Shown here: positions 9,024 through 16,387 of the stretch, piece after piece | Position numbering within the stretch: the first letter of the stretch is position 1 | Layout: each line of letters begins with the position of its first letter | From: an uncultured Bacteroidales bacterium | Lineage (GTDB): Bacteria > Bacteroidota > Bacteroidia > Bacteroidales > F082 | Length of the DNA: 64,000 nt | Assembly (NCBI GenBank): GCA_947303085.1 | Contig: CAMYXP010000008.1 | Coordinates: forward strand, 1 to 64,000 | Direction of reading: 5' to 3' | Translations under genes and position numbers: made by a program | Notes under the pieces: generated by a model | What the model saw: the letters and a program-made list of their open reading frames with translations, nothing else | What the model was told of the DNA's origin: nothing | Databases searched by the model: none

Positions 9024-11090
9024 ATGAAAAAACTCTTTTTAACAATTGCGACTATGGCTATTATCGCTACAGGATGTCAGCAGAAAGATGCGACTAAAAC
9101 ATCGACATCAGGCATCGACATCAACAACTTGGACACAACAGCTCGTCTGCAGGACGATTTTTACCAATATGCTTGCGGCGGCTGGATGAAAAACAACCCG
9201 CTTGACGCTGAACACTCGCGCTACGGCGCCTTCGATGCCCTCGCCGAGAAAGGCCAGGAAAACCTTCGCGACATCATCGACAATGTCAGCAAAGGCGAGA
9301 ATCCTAAAGGCTCGATAGCTGAGAAGATCGCCATGTTCTACAACATCGGCATGGACAGCATCCGTCTGCAGGAACAAGGTGCGGCACCTCTGATGCCTTA
9401 TCTCGAGAGAATCAACACCATCAAGACCAACGACGACGTGTGGGAGGCATTGCTCGAGATGCACCGTCGCGGCGGACATGCACTCTTTGCAGTGTTTGGC
9501 GAGGCCGACAAAGACGACGCCAAGAATTGCATCGCCTGGGCTTACCAGAGCGGACTCGGACTGGGCGACCGCGACTATTACCTCACCGACGAAGGCAACA
9601 ACGTCAACATCCGCAAGGGTTACGTCGATTTGATGACCAAAGAATTCGGCATGACAAGCTTCGACAAGATGATGGGCATAGATGCCGAGAAGCTCGCTAA
9701 TATGGTGATGGACTTCGAGACACGTCTCGCCAAGGCACAAAACACACGCCTCGAGAACCGCAACCCACAAGGCACTTTCAACCGTTTCACCATAGAAGAA
9801 GCATCGGCGATGACTCCAAACATCAACTGGAGCAACTACTTCGAGACCATGGGCATACTCGACGGCATGAAGAGCTTCAACATCGCTCAGCCTAACTATA
9901 TCAAAGAGGTGAACGACGTACTCGGCGACACCGACGTCGACATCTTCAAGGCTTATTTCGCTTGGAACGCCATCAACGGAGCTGCGAGCTACCTCAGCGA
10001 TGACTTCGTGGAGGCTAACTTCGACTTCTACGGCCGACTCCTCAGCGGTCGCGAGGAAAACCGTCCACGCTGGAAACGCGTCACCTCGACAGTCAACGGT
10101 GCCATGGGCGAGGCTCTCGGACAGCTCTACGTCGAGAAATATTTCCCGGCAGAGGCTAAGGCTCGCATGGAGACATTGGTGCAGAACCTCATCGTCGCCC
10201 TCGGACAGCGCATCGACATGGCTGAATGGATGACCGACGTCACCAAAGCCAACGCGCACGAGAAACTTGCCACGATATTAGTGAAGATTGGCTATCCCGA
10301 CAAATGGCGCGACTACAACGGCTTGGAGATCAAAGACGACAGCTACTTCGCCAACGTGATGCGCAGCAACGAGTTCGACGTGGCATATATGTTCAGCAAG
10401 ATCAACAAGCCTGTCGACCGCGACGAGTGGCAGATGACACCTCAGACCGTCAACGCTTATTACAACCCTACTACCAACGAGATTTGCTTCCCTGCAGCTA
10501 TCCTTCAGCCTCCGTTCTTCAACATGGAAGCCGACGAGGCAGCCAACTACGGCGCTATCGGCGTGGTGATTGGTCATGAGATGACTCACGGCTTCGACGA
10601 CCAGGGACGCCAGTACGACAAAGACGGTAACCTCAACGACTGGTGGACAGCTGAAGACGCCGCCAACTTCGACAAGAACAAACAGGCTCTCGTAGAAGCG
10701 TTCAACAACTGCATCGCCGTCGACGACCCTGAACTGGGTCTCATCCACGGCAACGGCGAGCTGACATTGGGTGAGAATATCGCCGACAACGGCGGCATGC
10801 ACGTGAGCTACCTCGCCATGCACAACGCCATGGCAAAGGGACAGGTCAACAAAGACAAGATGGACGGCTTCACTCCTGATCAGCGTTTCTTCCTTGCCTA
10901 CGCGGCGGTGTGGGCCAGCAACATCCGCCCGAAAGCGGCCTTGCAGCTCACCCAGATGGACGTGCACTCACTTGGTCGCAACCGCGTGAATGTGGCACTG
11001 CCGCAGGTGACAGAATTCATCGAGGCCTTCAATATCAAAGAAGGTGACGGAATGTGGCTCGAGCCCGAGAAACGAGTGGTACTTTGGTAA
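9024..11090 (+). CDS. pepO: M13 family zinc endopeptidase (neprilysin/PepO), lipoprotein
   Basis: 688 residues from MKKLFLTIATMAII with lipobox IATGC (Cys18), so it is a lipid-anchored envelope enzyme. The N-terminal half is the M13 cap domain (DDFYQYACGGWM). The zinc site is GHEMTHGFDDQG (HExxH, about 516-520), with the third ligand Glu in GENIADNGG (about 583). Substrate-binding NAYYNP and the C-terminal conserved RVNVALPQ and W are present. It cleaves peptides on the amino side of hydrophobic residues. It is in frame with the preceding membrane protein, but the complete signal peptide argues for an independent start at 9024. The Bacteroidota family length is close to 680. Confidence 0.9.
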   Translation: MKKLFLTIATMAIIATGCQQKDATKTSTSGIDINNLDTTARLQDDFYQYACGGWMKNNPLDAEHSRYGAFDALAEKGQENLRDIIDNVSKGENPKGSIAEKIAMFYNIGMDSIRLQEQGAAPLMPYLERINTIKTNDDVWEALLEMHRRGGHALFAVFGEADKDDAKNCIAWAYQSGLGLGDRDYYLTDEGNNVNIRKGYVDLMTKEFGMTSFDKMMGIDAEKLANMVMDFETRLAKAQNTRLENRNPQGTFNRFTIEEASAMTPNINWSNYFETMGILDGMKSFNIAQPNYIKEVNDVLGDTDVDIFKAYFAWNAINGAASYLSDDFVEANFDFYGRLLSGREENRPRWKRVTSTVNGAMGEALGQLYVEKYFPAEAKARMETLVQNLIVALGQRIDMAEWMTDVTKANAHEKLATILVKIGYPDKWRDYNGLEIKDDSYFANVMRSNEFDVAYMFSKINKPVDRDEWQMTPQTVNAYYNPTTNEICFPAAILQPPFFNMEADEAANYGAIGVVIGHEMTHGFDDQGRQYDKDGNLNDWWTAEDAANFDKNKQALVEAFNNCIAVDDPELGLIHGNGELTLGENIADNGGMHVSYLAMHNAMAKGQVNKDKMDGFTPDQRFFLAYAAVWASNIRPKAALQLTQMDVHSLGRNRVNVALPQVTEFIEAFNIKEGDGMWLEPEKRVVLW

Positions 11091-11114
11091 GATAAAAATT
11101 GAAAGATTATTAAC

Positions 11115-11185
11115 GTTATTAGTCGTCATTCCTTAGCTGGCGCTTTGCTTCGCAAATCAAGGCTAAGTCATTGACGACTAATAAC
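11115..11185. repeat. Palindromic repeat family A (TTAGTCGTCA), copy 1
   Basis: 71-bp element bounded by a perfect 14-bp inverted repeat, GTTATTAGTCGTCA and TGACGACTAATAAC. The centre carries GCTGGC and an inner CTTCG hairpin. It lies between convergent genes and may also serve as a terminator. Copies 2 and 3 are at 18965 and 43058. Confidence 0.85.
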
Positions 11186-11186
11186 T

Positions 11187-12647
11187 TTATTTCTTCACGG
11201 GGTCGCAGGTCAACCCTATGCCGAGTTTCTTGAAGATTTTGCGGTCGACTTCAGGGAGCATCACTGTGCTATGCACTTGACATCCATTGAGTTGCGGTAG
11301 CATATCGAGTGCTTTCTTGCAGTTTTCGTCCCACAGCGAGAGCATCGACAATGCCACAAGAACCTCGTCGGTGTGGAGGCGTGGGTTTTTGCCGTTGAGA
11401 ATATCCACTTTGGTCTTCTGTATAGGCTCAATCATGGCTTGAGGGATGAGCTTCACCTCATGGCTGATGCCTGCCAAATGCTTGGTGGCGTTGAGGATCA
11501 GGGCGGCGCTGGAGCCAAGCAGTGCGCTGGCGTGTGCCGTGATAATGGTGCCGTCTTCAAGCTCGATGGCGGCTGAATGTTCGTTCTCCTGTTCCTTGCG
11601 TTCCTTGGCTGCGATGGTGGTCTTACGGTCGGCGGTGGTGATTTTCGCCTGTTTCATCAGCAGAGCTATCTTGTTGACCTCGTTCTCGCTTCCCTTGCCT
11701 GCCGCGAGTTCGCAAAGTGCTGTGTAATAGCGTCTTATGATCTCATCTTTCGACGCGACGCAACACACCTCGTCGTTGCTCAAGCAGTAGCCGGCCATGT
11801 TGACGCCCATGTCGGTAGGCGATTTATAAGGATTTTCACCGTAAATCGACTCGAAGATAGCATTCAAAACAGGGAAAATCTCGATGTCGCGGTTGTAGTT
11901 GACGGCTGTCTCGCCGTAAGCCTCGAGGTGGAACGGGTCGATCATGTTCACGTCGTTGAGGTCGGCGGTAGCGGCCTCGTAGGCGATGTTGACAGGGTGT
12001 TTCAGCGGGAGATTCCAAATCGGGAAGGTCTCGTATTTGGCGTACCCGGCTTTGATGCCGCGTTTGTTTTCGTGATAAAGCTGGCTCAGACACACTGCCA
12101 TCTTGCCGCTGCCCGGTCCCGGGGCGGTGATGACCACGAGCGGACGTGTCGTCTCGACATAGTCGTTACGGCCGAAGCCCTGGTCGGAGTCGATGAGAGC
12201 CACATTGTTCGGGTAGCCTTCGATAGTATGATGATAATAAACCTTGATGCCCAGTCGTTCCAAACGATGACGATAAGTGTCGGCACTCGCCTGTCCGTTG
12301 TAATGAGTGATGACAACGCTGTTGACCACGAAGCCGCGGCTCATAAACTCATCGCGAAGACGCAACACGTCGACATCGTAAGTGATGCCAAGGTCGCCAC
12401 GCACTTTATTTTTCTCAATGTCAACCGCACTGATGACGATAACGATCTCCGCCACGTCCGCCAGCTGCATCAACATCTTCAGCTTGATGTCGGGCAAAAA
12501 TCCCGGCAAAACGCGACTGGCATGGAAGTCGTCGAACAGCTTCCCGCCAAATTCCAAATAAAGCTTGTCACCAAATTTTGCGATACGTTCCTTGATATGC
12601 TCCGACTGGATTTTCAGGTATTTCTCGCTATCGAACCCGTATTTCAT
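11187..12647 (-). CDS. DUF1846 domain-containing protein
   Basis: 486 residues, full length for the family. The N-terminus (KYLKIQSEHIKERI, YLEFGGKLFDDFHASRVLPG) and the central glycine-rich APGPGSGKMAVCLSQLYHEN are diagnostic. The glycine-rich loop suggests nucleotide or phosphate binding. It is cytoplasmic, with no signal. Structures are known in the family but no reaction is established to my knowledge. The gene is monocistronic with a good promoter and convergent to the M13 gene. Confidence 0.9.
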   Translation of the reverse strand: MKYGFDSEKYLKIQSEHIKERIAKFGDKLYLEFGGKLFDDFHASRVLPGFLPDIKLKMLMQLADVAEIVIVISAVDIEKNKVRGDLGITYDVDVLRLRDEFMSRGFVVNSVVITHYNGQASADTYRHRLERLGIKVYYHHTIEGYPNNVALIDSDQGFGRNDYVETTRPLVVITAPGPGSGKMAVCLSQLYHENKRGIKAGYAKYETFPIWNLPLKHPVNIAYEAATADLNDVNMIDPFHLEAYGETAVNYNRDIEIFPVLNAIFESIYGENPYKSPTDMGVNMAGYCLSNDEVCCVASKDEIIRRYYTALCELAAGKGSENEVNKIALLMKQAKITTADRKTTIAAKERKEQENEHSAAIELEDGTIITAHASALLGSSAALILNATKHLAGISHEVKLIPQAMIEPIQKTKVDILNGKNPRLHTDEVLVALSMLSLWDENCKKALDMLPQLNGCQVHSTVMLPEVDRKIFKKLGIGLTCDPVKK

Positions 12648-12675
12648 AAGACTTAAATTTTATCAATACGGGATG

Positions 12676-12683
12676 CAAAAATA
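12676..12683 (-). promoter_or_regulatory. Promoter -7 element for DUF1846 gene
   Basis: TATTTTTG on the minus strand, 29 bases before the ATG at 12647. Confidence 0.55.
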
Positions 12684-12743
12684 CGAAAATTATCAAGACC
12701 GAAAAAATAATTTTTTACAAAAATTTACTCCTTATTAATAATT

Positions 12744-12768
12744 TTTAAGTAATTTTGCATTACTTAAA
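12744..12768 (+). promoter_or_regulatory. Promoter with overlapping palindrome upstream of the gingipain-like gene
   Basis: The -7 element TAATTTTG (12750-12757) is embedded in a perfect inverted repeat: TTTAAGTAA, seven bases, TTACTTAAA. A dimeric repressor bound here would block polymerase, so this is a candidate operator. The ATG follows at 12794. Confidence 0.6.
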
Positions 12769-12793
12769 TATCATTTAAAGCTATTATTTTAAA

Positions 12794-15760
12794 ATGAAAA
12801 AATTTACATTATTTATCATGTTGGTTATGAGCGGATTACTCGTCATAGCCCAAAACAACAGAATCGATTTTCGCAATGAATCGAAGGCGGAAATAACACA
12901 AAGCAGCTTCCAGACGCTTCGCGCCACATTCAGCTATAATTCGCTGGAAAGTGTTGAAATCGCAACAGAAAGAGGCGTTTTTTCAAGTATCATGCTTGAA
13001 GGCACTTATCCTTCGGGAGATATAGGAACTCCTGAGTTGCCTGCCACCCATGAGCTTCTGGCAGTGCCTTTCGGTGCCAACCCTACGGTATCTGTAATCA
13101 GTTATACCTCAAAGGATTACAATCTTTCAGACTATGGCATCAGCACCATCATTCCTCGTCAGCCATCGGTGAGAAAAGACCAGAATATCAATGAGTTGCC
13201 ATTCATTTACAATGAAGAGGCTTATCAGACAAGAGGTCTCGCGACAGAGCCAGAGGCAAGCATTGAGGTGCAAGGCACCTTGCGCGGCATCAGAGTCGGC
13301 TCATTGGTGATCAACCCTGTAAGCTACAACGCCAAAAGCAACACCATCCGTGTGTTCAACGACATCGAGGTGGAGATCAACTTCGAAGGCGCCGACTTCG
13401 CCGAGACCGAGCGAATGCTGGTGAACACCTACAGCCCTTATTTCGACATCGTTTACAAACAGATGTTCAACTACCGCCAAATCATGGATGTTTACGACGA
13501 CCATCCTGACCTGATGGCATATCCTGTCCACATGATTGTGATCACACCTGCCGAATTCGTCTCAGCATTACAGCCATGGCTCGACTGGAAGATCCAGAAG
13601 GGCTTCGACGTGCAGGTGCACACCACAGCGCAGGCAGGCGGCAACTACAACGCCATCCGCACTTACGTGCAGAACCTTTACAACACCGGCGTCAGCCAAG
13701 GTGCCACACCTACATTCCTTATCCTTGTCGGCGATACCGGACAGATTCCTGGCACCAACGGCTCTCAAACAAGCAAAGTCACTGACCTTTATTACGGCAG
13801 TGTCGACAACGACTATTTCCCTGACATGTACTACAGCCGTATGTCGGCCGAAAACACCACACAGCTGACTGCCATCGTTAACAAGATTTTGCAATATGAG
13901 CAATACACCATGCCAGACCCGAGCTATCTGAGCAAGACAACACTCATAGCTGGTTGGGACAACTATTGGACAGCATACGTAGGAGCCCCGACCATCAACT
14001 ATGCGACAACATATTATTACAATACGACACACGGCTTCACACAGGTCAACTCGCACGTCAACCAGAGCCAGTACAACGGCTGCTATAACTCATTGAACAC
14101 CGGCGTAGGTTTTGTCAACTACACCGCACACGGCGACAACCAGGAATGGTCAAATCCAAACTTCACCAACAGCAACGTCAACCAGCTGAGCAATGCCAAC
14201 AAATACTTCCTTGCCATGGGTAACTGCTGCCTTTCGGGCAACTTCGGCTACAATCAGCCATGCTACGGCGAGGCTATGATACGTGCCGAAAACAAAGGCG
14301 CTTATTCATACATCGGCTCATGTCCTTACACCTATTGGTATGAAGACTATTACTTCGGCGTTGGCGCAACCAACACATTCAACAGCACCCCAAATATCAA
14401 CAACACACAGACTGGCGTTTACGATGCAGTGTGGATGGACAACACATACAACACTGTTTCATCAATGACATTCCTCGGCAACATTGCTGTGTGCTATGCT
14501 CATGCAAACAATTATCAAACCAGTATCAACGTGACATATTACTGGCAAGCTTATCATGTGCTTGGCGACGGCTCCATCATGCCTTACCGCGTGCAGCCTT
14601 CGGTCAACACTGTCAGCCACGCCACAGAATTCCCAGCAGGCGCGACAAGCTTCACCGTCAACGCTGAGGCAGGCTCATACGTGGGAATATCACAAAACAA
14701 CGTACTCCTCGGCGCGGCATTGGTGCCAGAGGCAGGTAGCGTTAACGTGCCAGTGACACCTGTCACCACAGGCCAAGTGAAGATAGTGGTGACCAAGCCA
14801 CAACGCCAGCCATACATCCAAGACATTCCGGTAGGCGGCAGTGCTCCGACCTATTATAACATCTCTGTCATGGTCAATCCGGCCAACGCAGGAACCGCGA
14901 CCGGAGAGGGCGGTTACCTTCAAGGAACTCAATGCACACTCACTGCAACCGCTAACGAAGGCTATCAGTTTGTAAACTGGATGAAAGACAATCAGGTTGT
15001 GTCAACCAACGCCACCTACACTTTCACTGTTAATGAGAACGGCTATTACACCGCCAACTTCGAACTCACGACTTTCTCAGTCACTGCATCAGTCATCCCT
15101 GCGGCAGGCGGAAAAGTCGATGGCATCGGCACTTACAATTACGGTCAGCAGTGTACGCTCACCGCAGAGCCAAGCCCTGGATTTAATTTCTTCAACTGGG
15201 TAAAAGACGGTGCCATTTACTCTACAGACCCTTCAATCACATTCACCGTTACTGAAGATGCCGAATTCATCGCCAACTTCTCATATATAGAGTATGAAGT
15301 TTTAACTTCCGTCGATCCTTACAATGGCGGCACTATTTTTAAAGAAGGCGACAACCATTATGGCTCAACAGTGACACTGACGGTAACTCCGGCCGAGAAC
15401 TTCGTCTTCCAAAACTGGACCGAAAACGGCGAGGTGGTCTCGGAAGAGCCGTCATTCAGCTTCACCCTTACTGATCATCACTACTTTATAGCACATCTTA
15501 TCGATGTGACCAGTGTCGACGAAAACGCTCAGCAAATTGTGAGCATCTATCCTAACCCTGTTAACGACAAGCTCATCATCGAGGCACAAGAAACCATCAG
15601 TAATGTTGAGATTTACAACCTGACAGGTGCTTTGGTCGTAAGTCAGGAATGCAATTCCGAAAAGGTCGAGATGGAAGTCGGCGAGCTGCTTAGCGGCGTC
15701 TACTTCATCAGAATGACCACCGCAAACGCCACAGAAACAAGACGTTTCGTAAAGGAATAA
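12794..15760 (+). CDS. Gingipain-like C25 cysteine protease, T9SS secreted
   Basis: 988 residues. Signal peptide 1-19, then a C25 propeptide-like region to about 225. The caspase-fold catalytic domain has His in NYTAHGDNQEW (about 445) and the nucleophile in GNCCLSGNF (about 478). An Ig-like domain follows (about 600-680), then three tandem copies (about 686-757, 758-832, 833-908) of a repeat of the InlB-B/bacterial-repeat type carrying NWxxxG and TxxANF signatures. A T9SS sorting domain closes the protein (SIYPNPVNDKLIIEAQ). Expected to be a cell-surface or secreted endopeptidase. Arg or Lys specificity cannot be assigned. The promoter carries a palindromic candidate operator. Confidence 0.92.
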   Translation: MKKFTLFIMLVMSGLLVIAQNNRIDFRNESKAEITQSSFQTLRATFSYNSLESVEIATERGVFSSIMLEGTYPSGDIGTPELPATHELLAVPFGANPTVSVISYTSKDYNLSDYGISTIIPRQPSVRKDQNINELPFIYNEEAYQTRGLATEPEASIEVQGTLRGIRVGSLVINPVSYNAKSNTIRVFNDIEVEINFEGADFAETERMLVNTYSPYFDIVYKQMFNYRQIMDVYDDHPDLMAYPVHMIVITPAEFVSALQPWLDWKIQKGFDVQVHTTAQAGGNYNAIRTYVQNLYNTGVSQGATPTFLILVGDTGQIPGTNGSQTSKVTDLYYGSVDNDYFPDMYYSRMSAENTTQLTAIVNKILQYEQYTMPDPSYLSKTTLIAGWDNYWTAYVGAPTINYATTYYYNTTHGFTQVNSHVNQSQYNGCYNSLNTGVGFVNYTAHGDNQEWSNPNFTNSNVNQLSNANKYFLAMGNCCLSGNFGYNQPCYGEAMIRAENKGAYSYIGSCPYTYWYEDYYFGVGATNTFNSTPNINNTQTGVYDAVWMDNTYNTVSSMTFLGNIAVCYAHANNYQTSINVTYYWQAYHVLGDGSIMPYRVQPSVNTVSHATEFPAGATSFTVNAEAGSYVGISQNNVLLGAALVPEAGSVNVPVTPVTTGQVKIVVTKPQRQPYIQDIPVGGSAPTYYNISVMVNPANAGTATGEGGYLQGTQCTLTATANEGYQFVNWMKDNQVVSTNATYTFTVNENGYYTANFELTTFSVTASVIPAAGGKVDGIGTYNYGQQCTLTAEPSPGFNFFNWVKDGAIYSTDPSITFTVTEDAEFIANFSYIEYEVLTSVDPYNGGTIFKEGDNHYGSTVTLTVTPAENFVFQNWTENGEVVSEEPSFSFTLTDHHYFIAHLIDVTSVDENAQQIVSIYPNPVNDKLIIEAQETISNVEIYNLTGALVVSQECNSEKVEMEVGELLSGVYFIRMTTANATETRRFVKE

Positions 15761-15780
15761 AGATTTTTATCAAATAAAAA

Positions 15781-15809
15781 AAGCGGCAACAATTGTTGCC
15801 GCTTTTTTT
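15781..15809. terminator. Bidirectional intrinsic terminator
   Basis: Perfect 24-bp palindrome (AAGCGGCAACAA and its complement, 15781-15804) flanked by A and T tracts on both sides. It serves the convergent gingipain-like and pnuC transcripts. Confidence 0.92.
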
Positions 15810-15811
15810 GT

Positions 15812-16384
15812 TTATTCTGAAACCATTTTTCGCCATTTGAAATAGCCGAACACCGCAATCACCACGTAAAGCGCGTAAAGACTTGCCTTGAAAGGTATTT
15901 CTTTATAGAAATAAAGGCAACAGGTGACCACGTCGACGGCGATCCAGATGAACCACTGCTCGAGATATTTATGTGCCAAAGCCCAGATTCCGATGATGCT
16001 CAATGCTGTAGTGAAACTGTCGGCGATTGGCACGTTGCTATTAGTGAAGTTACTGAGTATCAAATAGATAACAAGCCACACCAAGGCAATTATTCCCAGC
16101 CAAGGCAATATCAGTTTCTTGGGGAAATGACGAATCGGTAACTCTTTTTTCTCAGACGAGCCCCTTACCCATTTCCAATAACCGTAAACCGTCATGGCAA
16201 GGTAATAAAACTCCATGCCGCAGTCGGCGTAGAGGCCTTTCTGGTAGTACAGCACTATACCTAGTGCCTGCATCATGAAGCCGACGAGCCACATCCAGAC
16301 GCTGGCCCGATATTCGAAAAGAATATAGGCCAATCCGAGCGCTGTGGTGACGATATCGAGCCAATGGTTAGCGAGAAATTCCAT
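15812..16384 (-). CDS. pnuC: PnuC-family vitamin transporter, probably thiamine (PnuT)
   Basis: 190 residues, all within a PnuC-type fold of about seven helices. Characteristic motifs are YILFEYRASVWMW, the middle segment YYLAMTVYGYWKW, and WIAVDVVTCCLYFYKE near the end. PnuC proteins let vitamins diffuse across the inner membrane, where phosphorylation traps them. The gene starts four bases after the stop of a TonB receptor led by a TPP riboswitch. The ligand is therefore inferred to be thiamine rather than nicotinamide riboside. No thiamine kinase or pyrophosphokinase is in the window. Confidence 0.85.
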   Translation of the reverse strand: MEFLANHWLDIVTTALGLAYILFEYRASVWMWLVGFMMQALGIVLYYQKGLYADCGMEFYYLAMTVYGYWKWVRGSSEKKELPIRHFPKKLILPWLGIIALVWLVIYLILSNFTNSNVPIADSFTTALSIIGIWALAHKYLEQWFIWIAVDVVTCCLYFYKEIPFKASLYALYVVIAVFGYFKWRKMVSE

Positions 16385-16387
16385 GAT

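Noticed and set aside
9108-10259. Long open frame (about 380 codons) antisense to the M13 peptidase gene
   Set aside because: It is a codon-bias shadow: no domain, no promoter, and the sense strand has all catalytic motifs.
11577-12656. Open frame of about 360 codons antisense to DUF1846
   Set aside because: Shadow of a well-supported gene with no recognisable product.
15812-16384. Nicotinamide riboside transporter as the default PnuC call
   Set aside because: The TPP riboswitch and TonB receptor context make thiamine more likely; the family call was kept but not the NAD role.
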